A stretch of DNA of 64,000 nucleotides from an uncultured Pseudoteredinibacter sp. GTDB lineage: Bacteria > Pseudomonadota > Gammaproteobacteria > Pseudomonadales > Cellvibrionaceae. This document shows, piece by piece, positions 42,316-51,758 of the stretch. The notes under the pieces were generated by a model. The model was given only the letters and a program-made list of their open reading frames with translations, was not told the DNA's origin and did no database searches. A program made the translations under genes and the position numbers. Position 1 is the first letter of the stretch, and each line of letters opens with the position of its first letter. The stretch spans positions 372,001 through 436,000 of the forward strand of contig NZ_CANMYE010000001.1 in the NCBI RefSeq assembly GCF_947502065.1, read 5' to 3'.

Positions 42316-44217
42316 ATGCCTCATTTGGAACTCACTCTTGCATTAGTACTCGTTGTCGCCATGCTTTGCCAGTGGTTGGCTTGGCGGGTAAAGCTGCCCG
42401 CTATCTTGTTTCTATTATTGAGTGGTTTGATTGCAGGACCGGTGAGCGGCTGGATCAATCCAGATGCAATGCTGGGCGATTTATTAATGCCCATGGTTTC
42501 CATGTCCGTCGCAATTATTCTTTTTGAAGGCAGCTTAACCTTAAATTTAAAAGAGATTCAGGGCGTCGATAGGGTGGTTCGGCGCATGATCACGGTTGGG
42601 GCGCTGGTTACCTGGGTTGTGGTGGCGGTTGCTACTCATCTGATTTTTGAATTCAGTTGGCAAGTCAGTGCTTTGTTTGGGGCCATCGTTATTGTGACTG
42701 GCCCAACCGTTATTGTGCCAATGCTTCGGGCGGTAAGGCCGACAGCAAAGATTGCCAATATTTTACGCTGGGAAGGTATAGCCATTGATCCGGTTGGTGC
42801 CTTGATGGCGGTTATTACTTTTGAGTTTATTCTTGCCAGTGTTAACAATCTTCCTGCTAGCCATGTTTTATTGTTGTTTTTAGAGGCCGTAGCCGCTGGT
42901 ACTGCAATTGGTATTGCCGCCGGCATAGTATTGGGCCTACTCCTCAGCAAAAACCTTATCCCCGAATACCTGCAGAACATTGCCACCTTAAGCTTGGTGT
43001 TAATCGCTTTTAGCGGCTCCAATGCTGTTGTTCATGAATCGGGTTTAATTGCAGTTACTGTAATGGGCATGTGGCTGGCCAATAAATCGGATTTGGATAT
43101 TCACCCCATCTTGAACTTTAAAGAGCATTTGAGCCTGCTGCTGATCTCTATGCTGTTTATTCTTTTGGCGGCACGTATCGATTTGCAGCAGCTGGCGGAC
43201 ATTTTTTGGCCAGCATTGATGCTGTTACTGGTTTTGCAGTTTGTTGCCCGCCCATTAAAAATTTTGGTCAGTACCTGGGGCTTGGATGTCAGCTGGCCAG
43301 AGCGTGGCCTATTAGCCTGGATTGCACCACGAGGTATTGTGGCGGCGGCTATTTCCGCTATTTTTGCCGATCGCTTACTGGCCGCTGGTTTTCAAGAGGC
43401 CGCCTTATTAGTGCCGATGACCTTCTTTATGATAATCGGTACGGTGGTATTGCAAAGCAGCACCTCACGTTTATTGGCCCGCTGGCTGGGGGTTGCCGAG
43501 CCAAGTGCACGTGGCTTCCTTATGGTGGGGGCAAATGCTTTCTCTCGCGCCTTGGCGAAAGAGTTTCAGCGCCATGATATTCCTTGCTTGCTGGTAGATT
43601 CCAACTGGAACGATATTCGCCAAGCTAGAATGGAGGGCCTGGAAACCTTCTATGGCAACCCCGTTTCCGATCACGCCGAAACCTATTTAGATTTAAGTGG
43701 TATTGGGAATCTATTGGCTATCTCAAGGCAGGCTCATCTTAATGCGATATCAGCCGTGCATTTTAGAGCAGATTTTGGCAGCGAGAGAATCTACAGCTTG
43801 ATGTCTGTAAGGGATATGAACAGCTTTGAGAAACATCAATTTGCCGATAGCTATCAAGGCCATAAATTGTTTGGCGAAGAAATCAGCTATTACGATCTCG
43901 CTAACAAAATGAATAAAGGCGCCGAGATCAAAAGCACCAATATCACCGAAGAATACAGCTGGGAAATGTATCAAGCGGACTACCAAGATAAGCGAACCCC
44001 TTTGTTTATGCTGGATAGCAAGGGCAAGGCTAAACCGTTTTTGGTGGCTGACGAGCTAAAGCCTGATGCCGGCACCACGATCTTAGCCTTGGCCGAAGCC
44101 GATGCCCAAGAGGCCGTTAAAAAGCAAGAAAAGCAGTTAGAGAAAAAGAAGAAAAAACAAAGCAAAAAACCAGTTGCTGAAGAACAGGCCAGCCTTCCTG
44201 GCTTTGACCAGATCTGA
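42316..44217 (+). CDS. Cation:proton antiporter (CPA1/NhaP type) with TrkA-N-like domain
   Basis: The 633-residue protein exchanges sodium or potassium ions for protons at the inner membrane. It has about 12 membrane segments in residues 1-395 with NhaP-type motifs (FEGSLTLNL, GPTVIVPMLR, WEGIAIDPVGAL, APRGIVAAAISAIFADR). A cytoplasmic Rossmann-like regulatory domain follows (RGFLMVGANAFSRALAKEF, about 400-500), and then a lysine-rich tail. The nucleotide-binding domain suggests gating by NAD(H) or a similar ligand. The start has AAGGA 6 bases upstream. Confidence 0.92.
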   Translation: MPHLELTLALVLVVAMLCQWLAWRVKLPAILFLLLSGLIAGPVSGWINPDAMLGDLLMPMVSMSVAIILFEGSLTLNLKEIQGVDRVVRRMITVGALVTWVVVAVATHLIFEFSWQVSALFGAIVIVTGPTVIVPMLRAVRPTAKIANILRWEGIAIDPVGALMAVITFEFILASVNNLPASHVLLLFLEAVAAGTAIGIAAGIVLGLLLSKNLIPEYLQNIATLSLVLIAFSGSNAVVHESGLIAVTVMGMWLANKSDLDIHPILNFKEHLSLLLISMLFILLAARIDLQQLADIFWPALMLLLVLQFVARPLKILVSTWGLDVSWPERGLLAWIAPRGIVAAAISAIFADRLLAAGFQEAALLVPMTFFMIIGTVVLQSSTSRLLARWLGVAEPSARGFLMVGANAFSRALAKEFQRHDIPCLLVDSNWNDIRQARMEGLETFYGNPVSDHAETYLDLSGIGNLLAISRQAHLNAISAVHFRADFGSERIYSLMSVRDMNSFEKHQFADSYQGHKLFGEEISYYDLANKMNKGAEIKSTNITEEYSWEMYQADYQDKRTPLFMLDSKGKAKPFLVADELKPDAGTTILALAEADAQEAVKKQEKQLEKKKKKQSKKPVAEEQASLPGFDQI

Positions 44218-44531
44218 TCAATCTTTTAGCAGGGTTGCCCTATCGTTACTGGGGCTGCCTTGCTACCTTCCGATTACTGTCTAAGTTTCCTTCTATACCC
44301 TCTATATCCTTTATATCTTCTATACCCACTATTCGCTGACATGAGTCAAAAGCGGCGTACTTTTTGGCAGCTATAATGGGCAAACTCCAAAATTAACAAG
44401 TGAATGTCATATTTTGTAAACCTGAATTCTTTATAAAGACAGTAAAATAATAAGTGGCCAATAAGCTACTTGGGCTTGTTTTAAACTAAGCAATTCACTC
44501 TATTAATTTATCCATTGAAGGATGCAATAAC
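44218..44531. other. Spacer with degenerate TCTATA repeats
   Basis: No gene is seen in these 314 bases. TTCTATACCC occurs at 44291-44300 and 44318-44327, with related CTATATCC units in between. The right part is an AT-rich promoter region for the next gene. A related TCTATA-type tract is at 60667-60702. Confidence 0.4.
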
Positions 44532-45221
44532 ATGTATTATTTCTGGCAGCGATTCAGAAAAGTTCTTGTATTGAAATCAACAGTAATCACGCTTTTCTTC
44601 TCGGCATTTAGTCTTGCTGATGGTAACCCCAATACCGTTTCCTCAGATCTCTTTGACCTAAGCCAAGGAACGGTTGTCGTTAATTCCGATGCCTTTGCAA
44701 CACCGGAGAGTACTTTCAGCCCTACTGGGCCTTTTGAAGGTGGTCATACTCTGATGAGGACAGGCAACCCTGGAGACAGCAGCTTTATTGAATTTAGAAC
44801 CTCAGGGCGAGTTTCCATTGAGGGTTTCCGTTTGTTTGCGGGCAGCGATTCCGGTGCTGGAACTCGCCGAGCCATGTCGAATTTTCGCTTGTTAGCGGAT
44901 CTCGATAACAATGGATCGTATGAAACCGTTGTATACGATGAGCCCATTTCAGCTACTTACTCTTTACAGCCAGGCAACGCGGCCACTCTTGCAGAGCAGT
45001 TGGATTTAACGGTCATGCTTCCTGCTGTTGTGAGTAGTCAAAATTGGCGCCTAGAAACTATTCAGGCTTCAGCTGGTGCATTTTCAGAAGTCCGTCTAAT
45101 TGAGCTAGATGCCATTGCGGCTTCCTCTATCTCAAGACCAGTGCCCGTATTGCCGATGCCTTTGTTGTTTGTATTGGCCTTATCACTATTTGGTTTTGTG
45201 GCTAGAAAGCTCAAAGTCTAG
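44532..45221 (+). CDS. Exported protein with C-terminal sorting-type tail
   Basis: The 229-residue protein begins with an N-terminal signal peptide (cleavage near residue 30, after FSLADG). It ends with a short proline motif, a hydrophobic helix and a basic tip (RPVPVLPMPLL, then FVARKLKV). This tripartite tail is like exosortase- or rhombosortase-type sorting signals such as PEP-CTERM and IPTL-CTERM. The body is beta-rich and contains LLADLDNNGSYETVVYDEP. No family is named. It would be surface-anchored or processed. No sortase gene is in the window. Confidence 0.72.
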   Translation: MYYFWQRFRKVLVLKSTVITLFFSAFSLADGNPNTVSSDLFDLSQGTVVVNSDAFATPESTFSPTGPFEGGHTLMRTGNPGDSSFIEFRTSGRVSIEGFRLFAGSDSGAGTRRAMSNFRLLADLDNNGSYETVVYDEPISATYSLQPGNAATLAEQLDLTVMLPAVVSSQNWRLETIQASAGAFSEVRLIELDAIAASSISRPVPVLPMPLLFVLALSLFGFVARKLKV

Positions 45222-45373
45222 CTAACAGCCCACGATATAGGCGTCGAATGTCCAATCGGGCAGACGACGCCATCTCTGTCACTTACCACCATTACCAAAG
45301 CTGCTAGATTCCCCTAATATCCCTTTAAGCGATTTTGCGATCGCAATCATTATCGGCAAAGAGAGAGAATAAA

Positions 45374-46546
45374 ATGGCTGAGAACAGAGAATTTGGCATA
45401 GTAGTTTATGGCGCCACAGGCTATACCGGGCGATTAGTGTGTGAATACCTAAACCAGCAATATGGTGTAGCAGGGGAGGTCAACTGGGCAATGGCTGGCC
45501 GCAGTGAGGATAAGCTTATTGCTGTGCGCGATGAGATGGGGATTCCCGATAATGTCCCCATGCTGGTAGCCGATGCTAGTGACCCCCAAAGCATCAAGGA
45601 TATGGCGGCTCGCACCCAGGTGGTATTGACTACTGTTGGCCCGTATCAGCTTTACGGTAACGATCTAGTACAAGCTTGTGCCGAAGCCGGCACAGACTAT
45701 GTGGATTTATGTGGCGAGCCTGGCTGGATGCACGAAATGATCGCCGCCCACCAAGAAACCGCCAAAGCCAGTGGTGCCCGTATCGTGTTCTCCTGCGGCT
45801 TTGATTCAGTGCCTTTTGATTTGGGCGTGCACTTTCTTCAACAGGCTGCCCAAGATAAGCTTTCGGCGCCATTGCCACGCGTTAAGGGCCGTGTAAGGGC
45901 GATGAATGGCACATTTTCTGGCGGTACTTTAGCGAGCTTCAAAGCCACCATGGCGGCAGCCGCTAAAGATCCAGAGTTGGTGAATGTATTAATGAATCCG
46001 TTCTCCTTAACCGGCAGCTTTAACGGCCCAGAGCAGCCCCATGGCATGGCGCCCATCTATGAAGATGATCTACAAAGCTGGTCGGCTCCCTTTGTAATGG
46101 CCACCATTAATACCAAGAACATTCACCGTTCCAATTTCTTAATGGGGCATCAATATGGTGAAGATTTCACCTACGACGAAATGATGCTAACCGGCCCTGG
46201 TGATAATGGCGAGGCAATGGCCAAGGCTATTGCCGAAGATAAATCTATGGCGAACGACCCTAAAAAGCCGGGTGAAGGCCCAAGCAAAGAAGAGCGTGAA
46301 AACGGCTTTTACGACGTTTTGTTTGTAGGCAGCAATGGTGCTGGCGATCAGTTAATGGCGAGCGTTAAAGGTGACAAAGACCCAGGCTATGGTTCAACCT
46401 GTAAGATGATTTCTGAAAGCGCCGTATGTTTGCTGAAAAACCCAGAAGCGGCCAGTGGCGGCATTTGGACACCGGCAGCCGCAATGGGCAGTTTGCTGAT
46501 TGATCGTCTGCAGGCAAACGCGGGTTTAACTTTTACGATGGAGTAA
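45374..46546 (+). CDS. Saccharopine dehydrogenase-like trans-acting enoyl reductase
   Basis: The 390-residue protein has an N-terminal Rossmann motif VVYGATGYTGRLVCEYL and the DYVDLCGEPGWMHEM and IVFSCGFDSVPFDLGVHF segments. These are typical of the saccharopine-dehydrogenase-like family that includes mycobacterial trans-acting enoyl reductases. An NADP-dependent reduction is likely, substrate unknown. The ATG at 45374, after GAGAGAG, is preferred over an upstream start that adds 13 residues. Confidence 0.87.
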   Translation: MAENREFGIVVYGATGYTGRLVCEYLNQQYGVAGEVNWAMAGRSEDKLIAVRDEMGIPDNVPMLVADASDPQSIKDMAARTQVVLTTVGPYQLYGNDLVQACAEAGTDYVDLCGEPGWMHEMIAAHQETAKASGARIVFSCGFDSVPFDLGVHFLQQAAQDKLSAPLPRVKGRVRAMNGTFSGGTLASFKATMAAAAKDPELVNVLMNPFSLTGSFNGPEQPHGMAPIYEDDLQSWSAPFVMATINTKNIHRSNFLMGHQYGEDFTYDEMMLTGPGDNGEAMAKAIAEDKSMANDPKKPGEGPSKEERENGFYDVLFVGSNGAGDQLMASVKGDKDPGYGSTCKMISESAVCLLKNPEAASGGIWTPAAAMGSLLIDRLQANAGLTFTME

Positions 46547-46609
46547 GCCCAGACTTAACCAGACCTAAGAAGTACTAACTAGCAATACTAGGTAGCAATG
46601 CCTTAATTT

Positions 46610-46649
46610 AAACTCTGCGGCACAAAAATTTGTTTGAGCTGCAGAGTTT
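46610..46649 (+). terminator. Possible terminator hairpin after the enoyl reductase gene
   Basis: AAACTCTGC (46610-46618) pairs with GCAGAGTTT (46641-46649) around a 22-base loop. The T-run afterwards is weak, so it may serve another structural role. Confidence 0.4.
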
Positions 46650-46662
46650 AGCGTTTTCACAA

Positions 46663-46693
46663 GGCTTATCCTTGATTAAAAAGAGGATAAGCC
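46663..46693 (+). promoter_or_regulatory. Hairpin enclosing the ribosome site of the M24-fold gene
   Basis: GGCTTATCC (46663-46671) pairs exactly with GGATAAGCC (46685-46693), which ends one base before the ATG. The Shine-Dalgarno-like AGAGGA lies at the edge of and partly inside the right arm, so the fold could hide it. Translational control is plausible. Confidence 0.5.
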
Positions 46694-46694
46694 T

Positions 46695-47879
46695 ATGAGC
46701 CCTAACAGTAACGACTCCACTCCCAATCAAGCCCATAGTCAGCATCCGCCGACGGACGAAGTACAAAATCGAATTGATAAGCTGCAAGCCGAGCTCCTGT
46801 GCCATGGCTTCGATTTTTATCTCTGTCACGATCCAGACAATATCTTTTATCTAACGAACTTCGCAAATTTTATACATGAGCGGCCCTTTATCTTAATAAT
46901 TCCTGCGAGCGGCCGGCCAATCTTTGTGATGCCCAAGCTGGAAAGAGAGCATGTAAAATCGCGCTCAGTTATTGAATTGGATTTTGCAGAATATCTGGAG
47001 TTTCCAGCTCCGGTAGGTCACAACTGGTTTGATCGTATAGCCGATTATATTGATGATCACCATCGAGTCGCCGTAGAGAGCCTTTGCCCTTTAGAAGTTT
47101 ATCGCAGTATTCCCGGTCAAGCTGTGCAAAGCGATATGGTGGATCAGCTTCGTCAAATTAAATCAGCATTCGAGATTCAGCGTATTCAATATTGCTGCGA
47201 TCTATTGACCGAGGGGCATAAAACTCTATTGGAAATGGCCGCGCCAGGTCAGCTGCCAGTGCTTATTCATAAAGAAGTCTCTTCCCAGCTTATGCAAAAA
47301 TTATTGCTGGAGAACCCGACGAGTAATTTGATAAACAGTAAATTCAATGCCGTTACTCAGCCTGGTGTGCTTTCGGACGACCCTCATAATTTTAGTGAGA
47401 TCTTTGCTACCTTGGCCGAAGGTGGGCCCAATGTGACTATTGTTCAGGGAAGTGCCAATGGTTATGGGGCTGAGCTAGAGAGAACTTTCTTTTTAGGGCA
47501 AGTACCAGAGGCTGCTAAAAAACCTTTTGCAGCAATGCTGGAAGCCAGAGAGCTGGCCTATGAGTTATTAAGGCCAGGGCAGTGTATGTCTGAGTTGGAT
47601 GACAAAGTAAATCAGCGCTTACGAGATTTAGGTTATGGTGATTATCTATTGCACAGAACTGGGCACAGTTTTGGTGTAACTGATCATGAAGCACCGTTTT
47701 TAGCAGAGGGCTACCAACATAAGATAGAAGCCAATATGATTTTCAGTATTGAACCCGGTATCTATATACCAGGCTTGGGCGGGTTTCGATTCTCCGATAC
47801 GGTATTGGTCACTGAATCTTCTTATCAAAAAATGACCAAAGCACCGGAAACACTAGAGAATCTTTGCATTGCCATTTAA
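46695..47879 (+). CDS. M24-fold (creatinase/aminopeptidase P-like) protein with altered metal site
   Basis: The 394-residue protein has an N-terminal creatinase-like domain (about 1-160) and a pita-bread M24 domain. It keeps the histidine in HRTGHSFGVTDHEAP and the glutamate in FSIEPGIY. The usual first ligand Asp reads Gln in TIVQGSANGYG, the second reads Glu in GAELERTFFLG, and the last Glu reads Ser in GFRFSDTVLV. It is therefore unlikely to bind two metals like a standard Xaa-Pro peptidase. It may be a metal-free hydrolase like creatinase or ectoine hydrolase. The next gene overlaps it. Confidence 0.85.
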   Translation: MSPNSNDSTPNQAHSQHPPTDEVQNRIDKLQAELLCHGFDFYLCHDPDNIFYLTNFANFIHERPFILIIPASGRPIFVMPKLEREHVKSRSVIELDFAEYLEFPAPVGHNWFDRIADYIDDHHRVAVESLCPLEVYRSIPGQAVQSDMVDQLRQIKSAFEIQRIQYCCDLLTEGHKTLLEMAAPGQLPVLIHKEVSSQLMQKLLLENPTSNLINSKFNAVTQPGVLSDDPHNFSEIFATLAEGGPNVTIVQGSANGYGAELERTFFLGQVPEAAKKPFAAMLEARELAYELLRPGQCMSELDDKVNQRLRDLGYGDYLLHRTGHSFGVTDHEAPFLAEGYQHKIEANMIFSIEPGIYIPGLGGFRFSDTVLVTESSYQKMTKAPETLENLCIAI

Positions 47880-48273
47880 GCGGTTTTTATTTTGGGAAAA
47901 GCTATTGTTGCTATGGTGGTTTAGCGCAACGGCTTACAACTTGCTGAGCATACTAAGGGTATATTGGGGGTTGCCGGCGCTTAGCCCTTCTCAGCCTTTA
48001 ATAGGCTTGCTATTTGTGTCGTTGATGCCGGTATTACTATTGCTTGGGCGCTGTAAACCTATGCCATTTATTTGGCTTTTCCCAGTTTACTGCTTGTTCT
48101 TAGGCTACTCAGGCGTAATAAAACACCTATTAGAATTTTCACTTAACGGGCTTGAAGGGTATGCATCTAGCGCTGCTTTTATAATGGCGATTAGCCTTAA
48201 TTCCTTTGCTTTGTTGTGCAGCTACTTTTTATGGAGAAAGCTGATTAAAGGGGGCTATCCTAAGAAAAGCTAA
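47869..48273 (+). CDS. Small hypothetical membrane protein coupled to the M24-fold gene
   Basis: The 134-residue protein has four predicted membrane segments, at about 10-28, 43-60, 65-85 and 100-120. It is not recognised. The TTG start lies 11 bases inside the end of the M24-fold gene, suggesting translational coupling, and there is no strong ribosome site of its own. Confidence 0.6.
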   Translation: MPFKRFLFWEKLLLLWWFSATAYNLLSILRVYWGLPALSPSQPLIGLLFVSLMPVLLLLGRCKPMPFIWLFPVYCLFLGYSGVIKHLLEFSLNGLEGYASSAAFIMAISLNSFALLCSYFLWRKLIKGGYPKKS

Positions 48274-48339
48274 ATCCGTTTTATTTCTTTTCTTGTTGAA
48301 GTTGCTCTTGTTAAATTCGTTCTGGTTAAAGTCTTGTGC

Positions 48340-49338
48340 TTAATTTCTATCTTGCCTAGGCGTGCAAGAAAAGTATCGCTTATAGGCCCGCCCAAATGCG
48401 GATTGATCCTTATAGCCAACGGCTAGGCTGATATCAACAATACTGTTTGGGCTGTTTTTTATTAAGTTTCTTGCAGCTAGCATTCTTTGTTGTAATACAT
48501 ACTCAGAAAAGCTCATGCCGCAGCTTTCTTTAAAGCTATTCAGTAAATTACTTCGGCTTAGGCCAACCTGCGCGGCCAGTTCATCAATACTACTGGGTGC
48601 AGCAAGATTGCAGTTTATATGGTTGATAATTGCGGCAATAGCACGGCTTTTGTGTTGGCTAAGGCGCATACTGTGATCTATGCCAGATTCAAGTGCATAA
48701 AAGCTCTTAAAACTGTAGCAAAGCAACTCGGTTAGCTTTGCTTCTAGATAGAGTTTGGCGCTATGGCCTTCGAAAGGGTGCTGAACTGTAGCATCCAATA
48801 TTTCGCTAATCTCCCTTTCTAGGCTCATGCTGAATACTCTAGCGCTTCGAGCACTTAGTAACTCCTGAAGGATTGGGGGTAACTTATCGAGCTCGGGCTT
48901 TAAATATTCAGTAAGCTTTTGGGGATCAAGCCATAGGCCCAACCCTTTGATGACTTCCCCTTTACGATGAATACGAGTTTGAGTTCCTTGTTTTAAGTAG
49001 CTGGCCGCGTAGAGTTTAGGTGCCCCATCATGGTGTAGTGTTTGCCGGTTAAGCTCCATATCGCTGCCGCCAGATAGCAAATACTCGAAGCTCAATAAGT
49101 TGGCGATTTGATTGCGATTAATAAACGACTCTTTAATCGTAAGATTGCGGATGCCAACCAAACCAATATCACGATATTTCGCTATCCAGTACTCGCCATC
49201 GATCAAACTCGCAAATTCACTGTGCCCCATAAGGTGTACCGGGATCAGAGAATCATCTTCTGCCTTTGAAATATCAAAAAGCTCTTGGGCACTTATTGAG
49301 ATGACCGTTGGCTTTGCGTTGTCGTTATCGATTGTCAC
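48340..49338 (-). CDS. AraC-family transcriptional regulator
   Basis: The 332-residue protein has an N-terminal sensing region of the AraC-binding/OruR-like type (about 1-220). Its C-terminal double helix-turn-helix has SIDELAAQVGLSRSNLLNSF and the second helix region VDISLAVGYKDQSAFGRAYKRYF followed by CTPRQ. It starts at GTG. The target and ligand are unknown. Confidence 0.9.
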   Translation of the reverse strand: MTIDNDNAKPTVISISAQELFDISKAEDDSLIPVHLMGHSEFASLIDGEYWIAKYRDIGLVGIRNLTIKESFINRNQIANLLSFEYLLSGGSDMELNRQTLHHDGAPKLYAASYLKQGTQTRIHRKGEVIKGLGLWLDPQKLTEYLKPELDKLPPILQELLSARSARVFSMSLEREISEILDATVQHPFEGHSAKLYLEAKLTELLCYSFKSFYALESGIDHSMRLSQHKSRAIAAIINHINCNLAAPSSIDELAAQVGLSRSNLLNSFKESCGMSFSEYVLQQRMLAARNLIKNSPNSIVDISLAVGYKDQSAFGRAYKRYFSCTPRQDRN

Positions 49339-49424
49339 TGCAGCTTTTCTACTTTAGCCTAATTGCTAAAGACTATACTGGGCTTATTGGCGGGCAACAA
49401 GAAGGTATTATTTTGCTTCCTTTC

Positions 49425-50171
49425 TTATTGCTGTTGGGTAGGGTGTTTTTCGAAATGGCCTTTATCTAGAAACTGAATGACTTGCTTGATAACTGATGAG
49501 TTTTTCATCATGAATGGGTGAGTTACTGGCATTTCGATATGGTCTTTCATACCTTCAAGCTTGGTATTTCTAACGGAAACCTTGCCATCATCGGCCTCAG
49601 GAATGAGGCTGGATAAAATTAGGTTAATACTCTTGTTTCCAGCAATAATACCCAGTTCGAAATTAGCCTTCCCAAGCTGCTTAGGAACGCTAAGAGCCCC
49701 AGTCCCAAGTTGTAAACCGGCATCACCATTTATAAAGTGAAACCCTGGTACGTTTCTGAGCTTATCGACAACTTCACTACCTTGGTTTGGTGGCCCCAAC
49801 ATAACGACTCGTTTTAGTTCGCTTATGACGATTCCCTGTAAATACTTGCGGACTAAAATTCCACCCATCGAATGGGTAACAAAGTTAACTTTATATGATT
49901 GAGGGCAGTGCTCTAAAGCTTCACTAATTGCCTTTTGACTAAGACTCTCGATAGCAGCCTGTCTTGAGGGGTAGCCCTGGTTTACAACGTGATAGCCTTC
50001 TTTACGTAAAGCTAAGCCCAGTTTCTCCATTGAGCTACTGCTGCGTGCAAGGCCATGCAGCAAGATAACGCATTCAGCCTTGCTGTTGACTGGCGAGTCG
50101 TTTGGTGAGGAAGCAAAAGCGCCTAACGAGGTGGTAAGAGCAAGAAGAAAGGGTGTTAGTCGTTTAATCAT
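49425..50171 (-). CDS. Exported alpha/beta hydrolase (lipase/esterase-like)
   Basis: The 248-residue protein has a signal peptide (LLALTTSLGAFAS), the oxyanion segment VILLHGLARSS, the nucleophile elbow THSMGG at about residue 100, an SKADDGKVS-like region (EADDGKVS), and a late histidine (MPVTHPFMM). This layout recalls PGAP1-like and lipase proteins with a hydrolase fold. It would act in the periplasm. Confidence 0.85.
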   Translation of the reverse strand: MIKRLTPFLLALTTSLGAFASSPNDSPVNSKAECVILLHGLARSSSSMEKLGLALRKEGYHVVNQGYPSRQAAIESLSQKAISEALEHCPQSYKVNFVTHSMGGILVRKYLQGIVISELKRVVMLGPPNQGSEVVDKLRNVPGFHFINGDAGLQLGTGALSVPKQLGKANFELGIIAGNKSINLILSSLIPEADDGKVSVRNTKLEGMKDHIEMPVTHPFMMKNSSVIKQVIQFLDKGHFEKHPTQQQ

Positions 50172-50211
50172 AAACTTCTTGCCATTTTTAAGTTAACCAG
50201 CTTCTATCGAG

Positions 50212-50550
50212 TTAGGCCTTTTTAACAAATTTAGACGTAATCATCATTTCGCCACCGCCAATGATCTTGCAATCCAGCTCATGGTCCTTGCCTTCAACAA
50301 TACGGCGAATTAGGGCTTTGGTACCGATTTTTAATACCTGCGAGCTGCCTTTCACCTTTAAGTCTTTAATAAAGGTTACCTTATCGCCAGCTTGTAGCAC
50401 GGCACCGTTGATATCTTTAATGGCGGCGGCTTCGGCCGCAGCAGCCTCTTCTTCGGGATTCCACTCATAGGCACACTCTGGGCAGATCATTTGGCTTTGA
50501 TCCTGGTACACGTACTCAGAGCTGCATTTAGGGCAAGGTGGGCAAGACAT
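50212..50550 (-). CDS. yjdM: YjdM/PhnA zinc-ribbon protein
   Basis: The 112-residue protein has the N-terminal zinc ribbon [10 protein letters not shown]...CPECAYEW and the C-terminal PhnA domain ([14 protein letters not shown] and [22 protein letters not shown] end). It matches YjdM, historically called PhnA but not the phosphonoacetate hydrolase. An alanine/glutamate-rich linker joins the parts. Its exact role is unclear. Confidence 0.92.
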   Translation of the reverse strand: MSCPPCPKCSSEYVYQDQSQMICPECAYEWNPEEEAAAAEAAAIKDINGAVLQAGDKVTFIKDLKVKGSSQVLKIGTKALIRRIVEGKDHELDCKIIGGGEMMITSKFVKKA

Positions 50551-50629
50551 AAGGTCACTTCTTCTACAGGCTAAAAGCGCAATGGTAATGCCTTTATGGA
50601 TTAAAGGCGAGAAGCAATTGATTGCTGGT

Positions 50630-51703
50630 TTACGAGTTTGCTACTGGAAACTTTCGCTGTAACCAACTGATAATTAGCTTATTGAGCGCCTCGGGCTGCT
50701 CTTCTGGTACAAAATGCCCACAGCCTTTAAGTTCTACCTTTTCTAGATCCGCAATGTAGTCTTCCATGCCTACCTCTAAACCATCTTGATTGATTGGATC
50801 TTGATTGGGCCATATATAGAGATAGGGGACTTGCACCCCCCAATGCAGTTTACGCTCAGCAAATTCAGCAACACTTGCAGGAATGGCGCGGTACCAATTA
50901 ATGGCGCCAGCAAAGCCCGTTTTACTGAATACCTTTGCGTAGTAATCAATAGCGGCTTGTGGAGCAAAATAACTGGGCGCTATCGGCTCATTTTTAATCA
51001 TTTCGACCAGATTAAAGCTTCGCTCGGGAGCATCCTTGTTTAATTTAGCTAGATTGCTAGCGCTTAAGTAGCCTTTTTGAAAAATGCGCTGAAAAAGCGC
51101 CTTACTGTTAAGATCTAAAAAAGCTTCAGTGCTGGCTTTCTGAATATGTTGATTAAAAGCTTCCTTATCAAGTAAGTCATTAGCCGCAAGCTTTGGCCAT
51201 TCAAGATTTGGTGGCCGTTGATTATTGTGGGCGCCAATACCAATAATACCAAGGCAACGCTCGGGGTAGAGTAGCGGCATAGTATCGGCAATAAAACCGC
51301 CCCAATCGTGGCCACAGAAAATGGCCTTTTCGATATTCAAGGCGTCCATCATGCCTACAAGATCATCACAGATGGTTGCGACGGTGTAGTCTTTAATAGA
51401 TTTTGGAGCGCTACTTAAGCCGTAACCTCGCAGATCTGGCGCGATGGCTTGATAGCCTGCTTGTTCTATAGCCGAAAGCTGCTTACGCCAAGTAAAAGCC
51501 AGCTCTGGAAAACCATGGCAAAAAATAACTGGCAAGCCTTTACCAGATTGGTAAACGGCAAGGTCAATTCCATTGCTATAAACAAATTTCGGAGTGGGCA
51601 TACCCGGTGCATTTAGATTTGAACGGCCCGAGCCCGCCCGACTTGTCATTGCAATGCTTGCTGAAAAGGCGGCTGTGGTTTTTATAAAATTTCGTCGTTT
51701 CAT
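50630..51703 (-). CDS. Tat-exported alpha/beta hydrolase, epoxide hydrolase-like
   Basis: The 357-residue protein has a twin-arginine signal ([17 protein letters not shown]), the HGFPE oxyanion motif, the nucleophile motif GHDWGG with an aspartate (about residue 130), and the late histidine in [12 protein letters not shown]. An aspartate nucleophile is typical of epoxide hydrolases and haloalkane dehalogenases; the HGFPE and GHDWGG pair favours epoxide hydrolase. Export by Tat is unusual for that family. Confidence 0.88.
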   Translation of the reverse strand: MKRRNFIKTTAAFSASIAMTSRAGSGRSNLNAPGMPTPKFVYSNGIDLAVYQSGKGLPVIFCHGFPELAFTWRKQLSAIEQAGYQAIAPDLRGYGLSSAPKSIKDYTVATICDDLVGMMDALNIEKAIFCGHDWGGFIADTMPLLYPERCLGIIGIGAHNNQRPPNLEWPKLAANDLLDKEAFNQHIQKASTEAFLDLNSKALFQRIFQKGYLSASNLAKLNKDAPERSFNLVEMIKNEPIAPSYFAPQAAIDYYAKVFSKTGFAGAINWYRAIPASVAEFAERKLHWGVQVPYLYIWPNQDPINQDGLEVGMEDYIADLEKVELKGCGHFVPEEQPEALNKLIISWLQRKFPVANS

Positions 51704-51758
51704 TATTATTTTTGCTTAATTTTATTTTATAAAATTGGTTTTTATCCAGCGATATCTC

